The notes under the pieces are model-generated. The model had not been told where the DNA came from. It saw only the letters and a list, made by a program, of their open reading frames with translations, and made no database searches. A DNA stretch of 26,615 bases. Source: a virus. Below, one piece after another: positions 14,976 through 22,486 of the stretch. A program made the position numbers and the translations under genes. The number at the start of each line of letters is the position of its first letter. Positions within the stretch are counted from its first letter, which is position 1. Where the stretch lies: IMG/VR virus record IMGVR_UViG_3300027714_000103, positions 1 through 26,615 of that record; one strand, written 5' to 3'.

Positions 14976-17900
14976 CTAACCCGACTTAACATAAGCGGAA
15001 TAGGTTAAATTTGTTCTTTTATTTGCAAAACTCTTCTCATATTCGTCCGAATATCTTCTTGGGAAGTAGTTTTCGTAGTCACTTATTCTTATACCTTCAT
15101 ATTTAGGTGTTTCAATTAGGACATTTCCAGTACCATTCTCTAAAACTATACCATCATGTCCTTCGAAAGTTAAGGTTCTATAGTCTGACATGTTAACTGC
15201 ATGACTCAAAGTGATTTGAGTAGTACTAACTTTGGCTACAATTGTTGGAGCGGTATCTAAATTAGTTCCTAACACCTCATCTCCAACTTCAATCCTTGAA
15301 TTGATTGCTGAACCGAAGTTTACCGTGGTAGAATTAACTACTGGGTTTGAAGTATGTTGTATTAATGTTCCATCTGAGTCACGATGACCTTCACCTTTCA
15401 TATAGAAAGACATATCATATGACTGCTGACTTGATAACATATTTAGTCGTCTTAATGTCGTTCCAAAACCGTAATTCTGTTCTGAAGCTGCATAAGTTTG
15501 AGTTCTTTCTGTTACAAAATACTCTTCTTCTCTTGTTGTTGTTGCATCTTCTAGTTCCATAGAATCATTATCTTCATATTGCATGATGTCTCCTTCCTCT
15601 GCAGCGGTATTCTGTGCATGGGTAGGTTCCATTTGCATGAAGTTATGAATTTGTTCTTGAACTATCTTTGAACCATCTTCTAATACTAGTCCTTCATCTC
15701 TAAGTGATTGAACTGAAGTCTGTACTTTACCATCCATAGAAGTTCTTGTTGGTAATGGTATAAGATTTGGTGGTGTTGATTGGTCATATACAGCACTGTT
15801 TATGTTTCCACCAATGCCTGAAATCTCTACGTGGTCTCCGTACTGGTCTGTTGGATATAAGGATACTACAGTTTCATAAATCGGAACAACCTTCGATGCT
15901 TTACCACCCATGTTGTCATGACTCGAACAGAAATAATAAAGAGTAGTTGGTGTTGAACCATCTACAATTAATTGAGTCATGTTATACAAGTCGGCTGCAT
16001 TATTATGGGCATAATGTATTACACCAGTTGTGTGAAAGACTCCACCGTTATGTGTTCCTCTATCAGTTGTTGAAAATTTTAATGGGTGTGCTTTAGGTGT
16101 TGTAAAGAAGTATTGATACCCCTGTTGCATAACAAAAGCACCATTGTCATCTGCAATATCCATTACAAATTTACCACCGACCACTGTTACATTAACATGT
16201 GCATACTTCAGATTAGTATTAAGTCTAGTTGTCTTTCTTACTATTGGCGATGACTTAGAAACGATTCTTGTAATGTTTACATGTCGTTGTTGTAATCTAG
16301 TTGATACCTGTACTGGGTCTGTTATAACCATTGATGATGAGTCATCAACCTCGTCACCGTCACTATCTTGGACTCCTGTAACTCTAAGTGTATCTGTGTC
16401 AAAAACACCATCTGAAATTGGTGAACCAGCATCATTATAGAATGTTATTGGTGCATTGATTCTCGCAGCTGGAATGAATCTCTCATCATTAATCTTACTC
16501 TCTGCTCTTGATAGTTCACTGATAAACTTGGTGAGACTTGAATTTGTATAGTCTTCATGACCAAATGGAATTCCATCCTCTTGACATATGTGATGCTCTT
16601 CATAAAGTTTACCGTCTACTTTAGTCTCAAGAACCAAGTAATCTGTAAGGTATATTTGTATAATTCTTTTTGATTCTTTAGAAGTGTGTGCAAAATTGTC
16701 TCTAGAGTTTTCATTCTCTAGTAGATGTATGTTTGATGGTGTATATAAGTCATGGTCAATTGCTAATCCATCCTCAAGAGCAAGATGGTCTTGTCCATCT
16801 CTATGAGATGTTTCTAACAGGACATTGTCTGTCGGGTGCAATTGCATTATAACCATAGGCACAAATGTTGATGTGAGTGCCATTGCATTTTCGGGATTTA
16901 GGTCTTCCTCGGAAAATCTTCCATCATAGATAGCCAAGTCTGTAGATTTTACAACGTTTTCAATTGCAACTTCACCAAAGAATATATGACCAGCTGGATG
17001 TAGTAAATCTTTAACCACACTTCTCCATTTATTAATGGACTCACCAACTTTAACCACATAAGAATGTGATTGGTATCTATAGTTATCATGTATGTTGGCT
17101 GCAGAAGCATCCAACCAAGATTTGTCACCTAGGAATTGTTCTTGTATTACACCTTCACCACCAAAAGTACCACGACCATTATATGGAGTGTCAATTAATA
17201 CGGTGAATGAGTCCACATTTTCGAATGCACATCTTTCGTTCTCTAAGAATGACCCTTTTAAATTTGTGTACTTAAGTACGTGTCTGTCTTGGTCATATCT
17301 AACAACGGTTGCACTTGCACCCGAGATATCACCAGTAAATTTCAAACCAGTGTTCAAATTTCCAGTTGGAGTGGTAATCAACATAGGGAATGTTGAAGTA
17401 GGACTTGCTACTGCATCTGAATTAAATCTGTTACCTTGGTTTAGTATGTTTAAACTTTCAATTGCACCAATAGTATCTGAGTATACAAATAGTTTTGCAC
17501 CGTTACCTGTTGCAACATTATTGTTAACAATGATGGTTGTTGCTAGAGATGTACCACCTTTGACTAGTTTTGTATTTACAAATACACCTGTATGTGTACT
17601 GTCTCTTAGGACTGTAATTCTGTTTAAGGATACATCTATTTCTAAAATCCTTGCAGTGGCAGTGGTACTTCCACTTTCTATCTGTTGTAATTGTTCACCT
17701 ACTACCAATCCTGTTACAGATTTAGCAAAGATATGTCCGCCTGGATATGCTTTAGGAAGAGTATGGTAACCAGCACCACCGTCTGTAATTACGACTTCTC
17801 TAATTCTTCCATCGGTTGATGAATAGTTAATTACTGTACTATCTTCATAAACCATTCTGTAGTATTCGATAACAATCTCTACTACATCACCAGCATTTGT

Positions 17901-19577
17901 TGGTTCTGTGAATACTACTCTATCGTTTTTATGTGAGTAGTCATGAACTGTATGTGAAGTATTAGCCTTTCTTTCTATTCCATTTTTGAATACTGTTATT
18001 GAGTTATCATTGAAGAATAAACTCTTACCATGAATATCATTACCATTGAAAAGTGTTTGTCCAGCAGTTGCAATGTATTCATATTGTCCAAATGTTTCAT
18101 GGTTTTCTTGGATGACCTCGTCACCTACAGAACCCAATACAGCAGCTGCACCCGAACCTCCAGTGGCAAAATTGTCAAAGACAATCATCTCTCCACCTTC
18201 GTAATTGGTTCCACCTGTTTCTATATAAATCTTTTTAACACCACCTAAAGATAGACCATTAATGGATGTTACTGCTTCTATAGTATCAGTGTCATCTTTT
18301 GCACCAAGGAAGTTAATCTTATCCCCTTGTGAGTACATGGAACCCGCGGTTCCACCTTCCATTAGAACACCGCCACCGTCTTCCCATAATAGGTCAAACT
18401 CTACAGCTTCTTGTAATAGACTGAACCCATCTTCCTGTAGTACAAGTGACCCATCTTCCAATGCCATTGCACCGTCTTCAGAATCTACTGAGATGTATGT
18501 TGCTGATGCATCATGATTTATAGAATGAACTAGACCTTGTAGAGTTGCAGTCTCGATTGTTATACCGTCTCTGTCAACTAAGTCAACTAATTTCCCAGCA
18601 GTAAATGTTCCTTTATGATTGTCTGTAATCTCTAGTGAGTATTCATCGTTTTCTACAGAAGTAACAAACACTGCTTCGATAATACTCTCTGCTTGAACTA
18701 CTGTCTTGGTATCATTTTTATACTCTATTATCTTATCTGTGGCAACTGGAATGTTACCAACCTTTGTCATCTTAACATTGACTCTTCTCTTCTGAGAGTA
18801 GTTAGAATCGGATGCAAATATAGTTTCGTTATAAGGGTATCGCACCGTTGCATCTTGACCATAGATAAGTCTCATTAAGAATTTTAATGAATCTTCTGTA
18901 CCCTTTTGTTGGTATAGGTCTTTGATGTTTTTGATTGTAAGTCTTTTGTTTACTGTAAGACCCAAATCGAAAGATGGTGCTAAATCTTTTTGGAAGTAGT
19001 CTAAAAACTCTTCCGTTGTATGGTCGATATCAGAATAATCTAATAGTCGATTGTTTGCGAGAATGCTATTCTCTTTGTACGATTTTACAGTAGCAGTTTG
19101 TCTACCTTGTCGTCCAGTTATGGTTTCACTTTTTGCAAAACCTGTTCCCGATATTGTTTTTATGTATAATGTTTTACCATTAATTACCGTAATCTCTGCA
19201 ACTGTTTTAGTCTTAGAACCCACAATATACTCACCAACTGTAAGTGGCATTGCCAATATCTTGTTGTTGCTAGAGTCTAATTCTGCTTTGTTGTCTTGGG
19301 GGTTAGTTGCACTTTGTTCATATCTAATTTTTGACGTTTCTTCGTCGGGTGATGGTGAGACGGTAGCAGTTTCCAATAACATGGAACCTGTACCGTCTTC
19401 ATTTAAAACACCATCTATGTCACTCACTACATCGAGTGTTAAGATTTCTGCTTCTAGATATTCAAAGTATGCATTGAGGAAAGCCTCAAACATTGGAGAC
19501 TCTTCCTTCAAATACTCGGGAAGTAATGAAGGAAGTCTCTGACTTAGTTTATCTATAGAATATTCTTGGTGTGACAT
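14976..19577 (-). CDS. Giant baseplate wedge protein, gp7-like (1533 aa)
   Basis: The N-terminus (LSQRLPSLLPEYLKEESPMF, then EAFLNAYFEYLE) is the 'lPefik-dyp-F--FLeaYYeWle' opening of large wedge proteins coded between gp6 and gp8 in T4-like marine phages, the gp7 position. LTIKNIKDLYQQKGTEDSLK and FLMRLIYGQDA near residues 206-240 fit the same family. Beta domains follow. They include a T7-fibre-like module at ~497-572 (EYIATAGQTLFNGND), acidic 'LEDG/LLQE' beads at ~368-407 and again near 920-1010 and 1300-1345, and cupredoxin-like pieces (YQYFFTTPKAHPLKF, YYFCSSHDNMGGKA) at ~1163-1240. T4 gp7 is 1032 residues. Wedge identity rests on position and N-terminus; the rest is accreted fibre-like modules. 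Confidence 0.75.
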   Translation of the reverse strand: MSHQEYSIDKLSQRLPSLLPEYLKEESPMFEAFLNAYFEYLEAEILTLDVVSDIDGVLNEDGTGSMLLETATVSPSPDEETSKIRYEQSATNPQDNKAELDSSNNKILAMPLTVGEYIVGSKTKTVAEITVINGKTLYIKTISGTGFAKSETITGRQGRQTATVKSYKENSILANNRLLDYSDIDHTTEEFLDYFQKDLAPSFDLGLTVNKRLTIKNIKDLYQQKGTEDSLKFLMRLIYGQDATVRYPYNETIFASDSNYSQKRRVNVKMTKVGNIPVATDKIIEYKNDTKTVVQAESIIEAVFVTSVENDEYSLEITDNHKGTFTAGKLVDLVDRDGITIETATLQGLVHSINHDASATYISVDSEDGAMALEDGSLVLQEDGFSLLQEAVEFDLLWEDGGGVLMEGGTAGSMYSQGDKINFLGAKDDTDTIEAVTSINGLSLGGVKKIYIETGGTNYEGGEMIVFDNFATGGSGAAAVLGSVGDEVIQENHETFGQYEYIATAGQTLFNGNDIHGKSLFFNDNSITVFKNGIERKANTSHTVHDYSHKNDRVVFTEPTNAGDVVEIVIEYYRMVYEDSTVINYSSTDGRIREVVITDGGAGYHTLPKAYPGGHIFAKSVTGLVVGEQLQQIESGSTTATARILEIDVSLNRITVLRDSTHTGVFVNTKLVKGGTSLATTIIVNNNVATGNGAKLFVYSDTIGAIESLNILNQGNRFNSDAVASPTSTFPMLITTPTGNLNTGLKFTGDISGASATVVRYDQDRHVLKYTNLKGSFLENERCAFENVDSFTVLIDTPYNGRGTFGGEGVIQEQFLGDKSWLDASAANIHDNYRYQSHSYVVKVGESINKWRSVVKDLLHPAGHIFFGEVAIENVVKSTDLAIYDGRFSEEDLNPENAMALTSTFVPMVIMQLHPTDNVLLETSHRDGQDHLALEDGLAIDHDLYTPSNIHLLENENSRDNFAHTSKESKRIIQIYLTDYLVLETKVDGKLYEEHHICQEDGIPFGHEDYTNSSLTKFISELSRAESKINDERFIPAARINAPITFYNDAGSPISDGVFDTDTLRVTGVQDSDGDEVDDSSSMVITDPVQVSTRLQQRHVNITRIVSKSSPIVRKTTRLNTNLKYAHVNVTVVGGKFVMDIADDNGAFVMQQGYQYFFTTPKAHPLKFSTTDRGTHNGGVFHTTGVIHYAHNNAADLYNMTQLIVDGSTPTTLYYFCSSHDNMGGKASKVVPIYETVVSLYPTDQYGDHVEISGIGGNINSAVYDQSTPPNLIPLPTRTSMDGKVQTSVQSLRDEGLVLEDGSKIVQEQIHNFMQMEPTHAQNTAAEEGDIMQYEDNDSMELEDATTTREEEYFVTERTQTYAASEQNYGFGTTLRRLNMLSSQQSYDMSFYMKGEGHRDSDGTLIQHTSNPVVNSTTVNFGSAINSRIEVGDEVLGTNLDTAPTIVAKVSTTQITLSHAVNMSDYRTLTFEGHDGIVLENGTGNVLIETPKYEGIRISDYENYFPRRYSDEYEKSFANKRTNLTYSAYVKSG

Positions 19578-19591
19578 ATTTTAGTTTAACC

Positions 19592-20065
19592 TTAACTTAA
19601 AGTTGCACCAGTAGATGAAACTACGAACCATGAAGTTCCGTTCCACATTAACAATACTGCTTCTCCACGAGTATCTAACTTAATTTGCTCTGTACTGTCA
19701 GCTGAGTAACCCCAACTTGAAACAGTAATAGCAGCTTTATAAGTTGAAGCTGGTTCTGTTGAAGCAAGAATAACTTTTAACTGACCTACGTCTGTTCCGT
19801 TATCCAAAGTGAATGCCACATCAGCACTGAATGCAGTACCATCAATGAACGTTGCAAAAGTTGATGCAAGGTTTGATGCTGTCGCTGTCAATGTTGCAAT
19901 GTCATCGATTGCAATGTGTGTTGGAATGTTTTCAAACATCTGACCAATGGTCATCTTTTTGTTTACAGGAGTTCCGCCTGGATTGTCTACTATGTGCAAT
20001 AAATCATCAGCACCGATTTCTGAATCAGCAACTGCTGTTAAAGCTGTTATTTTCTTGTCTGCCAT
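19592..20065 (-). CDS. Small structural/fibre-type protein (157 aa)
   Basis: The ATG at 20065 has TAGGAG 8 nt upstream. The opening, MADKKITALTAVADSEIGAD, then DLLHIVDNPGGTPVNKKMTI, is a common N-terminal attachment module of marine phage fibres ('K-T-L--L---DLL-IVDdp-GTPv-KK-t-g-f'). The second half has DVAFTLDNGTDVGQLKVILA and ends AVLLMWNGTSWFVVSSTGAT, a small beta fold often found as a capping domain. So it is a head domain and a cap domain with almost no shaft between. It sits between gp6 and the gp7-like wedge gene and could decorate the wedge. No enzymatic motif was seen. Confidence 0.75.
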   Translation of the reverse strand: MADKKITALTAVADSEIGADDLLHIVDNPGGTPVNKKMTIGQMFENIPTHIAIDDIATLTATASNLASTFATFIDGTAFSADVAFTLDNGTDVGQLKVILASTEPASTYKAAITVSSWGYSADSTEQIKLDTRGEAVLLMWNGTSWFVVSSTGATLS

Positions 20066-20101
20066 TTTTATTTCTCCTAAAATTGACTAATTTATTATAA
20101 A

Positions 20102-20148
20102 CCTCTTTCGAGGAATGCTACTCTAAGCACTGAACCTACAGTCTTAGA
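20102..20148 (-). ncRNA. Two consecutive RNA hairpins between gp6 and the next gene
   Basis: The 98-nt gap after the gp6 stop (20066-20163) holds two hairpins in the minus-strand RNA. The first, 20122-20148, pairs TCTAAGACTG with CAGTGCTTAGA (10 bp, one bulged G, 6-nt loop). The second, 20102-20113, is CCTC-GAAA-GAGG, a GNRA tetraloop, followed by TTTATAATAAA. The second could act as a weak terminator; the first has no U-tract. They may separate gp6 from downstream mRNA by termination, processing or stabilisation. This is a structural element, not a proven separate RNA. Confidence 0.45.
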
Positions 20149-20163
20149 CCACTCTATGCATAA

Positions 20164-22038
20164 TTAATATGCCGAGGATGATGTTGATTTATAACCAACT
20201 CCAGCACTCGACTCACCACTTGCAATGGTGTCTACCTCACCTGTTACCTTAACATCTATTGGTGCAATATCAATTAGATTACCTCTACTTGCTACTACAT
20301 CATTACCTGCTGGGATAACTGTGAAATCAATCGTTGAATCAGTATTACTTGTAGAAGTAATGTTGATGGCATTGATTGTTATTTTTCCATTTGGATAATC
20401 CACTGTACCAGCTGTATTGTCCAAATAAACTCTAGCACCACTTGATAAGTAGTACCTTCGGATTACACCTAAACCATCATCATCGAAATAGTGAAGGTTA
20501 GTTGCGTCTCCTTGAGTATAGAAACCTGTTGTTTGGATGATACCACCACCCACTGAATTATAACCACTGTTAGGGTTATAGAATCCATTACCAAACGAAC
20601 TTGTATAACCGAGAGTTTTACCTACGATTACGTTAGTCGCTTTCTTTAATCTGATATTACATGTGTTAGATAGTATTGCACTATCTGTTTCATCGATTGC
20701 CTTAACAAGATTCGAATGTCTGAATACAGAATCGAAGTTTGCAAGGTTAGTATTATCGAATACATTAATTGCACTCGTTACAAGTGTTACCAACTCTCCG
20801 TTAGAGTATTGGGTTGCATTCTCATTGTACTTGAATATACATGTTATTAAAATTTTAACTATATCTGCATCAACAATAGTAGGTCTTACTGTCAACATGT
20901 TCAATGCATTTAGTTTTGTTTGTACTGACTTCTTCTCTGTGTCTGATAGGTAGTCTGAGTTCTTTGGTTTAAGTGCAATAAACACTTTACCATATTGTGG
21001 TGGGTCATTATCTTCTCCACCCCATACTGCAACTGCATCTGCGTTCGGGTAATACTCACTGACCTTTGCTTTGTAGTCATTCAGTGTTACCAGTCTGTTC
21101 TGAGATGTATAGAACTTTGTTGCTTTAAATTTGATTGAGTCTATAGATTCTTTCTCTGCACCACCGCCTGCCTTGACGACTCTTGTAGTTGTGATATCTG
21201 AGAATCCATTGATGTTACTAGTAATTGAGAACTTGTTCGCTCCGTCTGCGTGAGTCACATCAACAACAATGTAAGTTACTGTTATTGTATCACCATCTTT
21301 TAGAGCTGCACCTAGAACACCATCTCCGAAGTATAGTTCTACATACCCCTCTTCGTTTTCTTGAGTGTAGTATACTTTAGATGATGTAGTAATTGAAGAG
21401 ATATTTGTTGACAATGCATAGGTCGATGTCACACCATTAGATGCTACTGTTACAGCAATCTGTTGTTTATCGATTCTTGGATTTGATAATACAAATTTAG
21501 GATTTGCAATCTGTGTGTCAAAGATAAATGTATCAGTTGAATAGGTTCCTTGAACTAAATTTACATCCGTGTAATTGTAAGTAGTTCCGTTCTGAGATGG
21601 TCTGACTGTTGAAGTCACAACAAAGTTATAGTTAGTTCCATCATAAACTGTTTGGAAAACTGTTCCTCTTAGTAACTGCATCGCTGCAGTAGATGGGGAA
21701 GTCCCATCTGAATTGATTACTTTAGAACATGCAACATCAATTGTTGCTACTGAAGCAGTCTCGGAAGCAGGTGTAAATCCTAAATCCTTTGCACGAGACA
21801 CTACGTTCTTTCTCATCTGAGCAGAATCTAAGAATAGTTCAGAAGCTGCAATGTTAGTATTTACTGCACCAATGTGTGATGCATATGCAAGTAGGTCAAT
21901 CAACACTGACATGTTAGACCCTTCAAAGTCATAATCCTTAAACTTATCTTGACCTTTGAGATACCCTTTTAGATTATCTGCAATTGCATCAAAATCTAAA
22001 TCGGTTACGTTTATTTGTGAACTGTTTGTTGTTGCCAT
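20164..22038 (-). CDS. gp6: Baseplate wedge protein gp6 (624 aa)
   Basis: The N-terminus is diagnostic: DLDFDAIADNLKGYLKGQDK, then KDYDFEGSNMSVLIDLLAYA and SELFLDSAQMRKNVVSRAKD, followed by LGFTP. This 'DYdFeGSn--vLldlLAY' block marks gp6 of T4-like phages. Two copies of gp6 per wedge form the iris ring around the hub, binding gp53, gp25 and gp7. The middle carries VELYFGDGVLGAALKDGDTI, the 'y--FGdG--G--l--g--i' pattern of baseplate-J-type proteins. Length matches T4 gp6 (660). It starts 1 nt after the gp25 stop (TAAGATG), with AAGGG upstream. No anomalies were seen. Confidence 0.93.
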   Translation of the reverse strand: MATTNSSQINVTDLDFDAIADNLKGYLKGQDKFKDYDFEGSNMSVLIDLLAYASHIGAVNTNIAASELFLDSAQMRKNVVSRAKDLGFTPASETASVATIDVACSKVINSDGTSPSTAAMQLLRGTVFQTVYDGTNYNFVVTSTVRPSQNGTTYNYTDVNLVQGTYSTDTFIFDTQIANPKFVLSNPRIDKQQIAVTVASNGVTSTYALSTNISSITTSSKVYYTQENEEGYVELYFGDGVLGAALKDGDTITVTYIVVDVTHADGANKFSITSNINGFSDITTTRVVKAGGGAEKESIDSIKFKATKFYTSQNRLVTLNDYKAKVSEYYPNADAVAVWGGEDNDPPQYGKVFIALKPKNSDYLSDTEKKSVQTKLNALNMLTVRPTIVDADIVKILITCIFKYNENATQYSNGELVTLVTSAINVFDNTNLANFDSVFRHSNLVKAIDETDSAILSNTCNIRLKKATNVIVGKTLGYTSSFGNGFYNPNSGYNSVGGGIIQTTGFYTQGDATNLHYFDDDGLGVIRRYYLSSGARVYLDNTAGTVDYPNGKITINAINITSTSNTDSTIDFTVIPAGNDVVASRGNLIDIAPIDVKVTGEVDTIASGESSAGVGYKSTSSSAY

Positions 22039-22039
22039 C

Positions 22040-22459
22040 TTATCTTGCCCTTGTTACGGTGAATGTTAAATCTTGATTCTTCACACCATCTACTATGTTA
22101 TAAAAGATAGTTACGTCCATCTCGTTTCTTTCTACGTCTCCAAATCTGACTACTACGTTTGAAACTCTTGGTTCAAAAGTCTCTATCATTTCCTTTATCG
22201 TACCACGCATTCTATTAATCTTTCTATCGGTATCCAATTCGAATAACATGTTTCTAATAGAAGCACCAAAGTTTGGTTTAAATGGTCTCTCATACTTATT
22301 GGTAAGAACTATATTTCTGACTGCTCTTTTGATTGCATCTGTATCGGACTTAAGAGTGACATCACCTGTAACTGGATGAGCTCTCATACCAATATCCATA
22401 TCAGAGTAAATATTTTTCGTTGCAACGGTCTTCCCGTTATTGATTATTGAATCTACCAT
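22040..22459 (-). CDS. gp25: Baseplate wedge protein gp25 (139 aa)
   Basis: IYSDMDIGM, then NKYERPFKPNFGASIRNMLF, and ETFEPRVSNVVVRF with its EPR motif are the family hallmarks of gp25, shared with TssE of type VI secretion. gp25 joins the gp6 ring to gp53 and contacts the sheath start. Length is close to T4 gp25 (132). The ATG at 22459 lies exactly 5 nt after a TATAAATA late-promoter box. No Shine-Dalgarno is seen between box and ATG, so the late mRNA is predicted to be leaderless. It is the first gene of the gp25-gp6 transcription unit. The upstream gp5-type gene ends 27 nt before it. Confidence 0.93.
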   Translation of the reverse strand: MVDSIINNGKTVATKNIYSDMDIGMRAHPVTGDVTLKSDTDAIKRAVRNIVLTNKYERPFKPNFGASIRNMLFELDTDRKINRMRGTIKEMIETFEPRVSNVVVRFGDVERNEMDVTIFYNIVDGVKNQDLTFTVTRAR

Positions 22460-22464
22460 GTATC

Positions 22465-22472
22465 TATTTATA
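22465..22472 (-). promoter_or_regulatory. T4-type late promoter box TATAAATA before gp25
   Basis: Minus strand reads GTATAAATAGATACATG, where ATG is the gp25 start at 22459. The box lies in the 27-nt gap after the gp5-type stop. With the T4 spacing the transcription start falls on the A of ATG. Confidence 0.75.
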
Positions 22473-22486
22473 CTCGCTTAACATCT

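Noticed and set aside
17092-17769. Plus-strand open frame of 225 residues (likewise 12410-12940 and 8351-8854)
   Set aside because: They are antisense to strongly recognisable minus-strand structural genes, have no recognisable domains, and show the Leu/Ser/Pro-rich composition of shadow frames.
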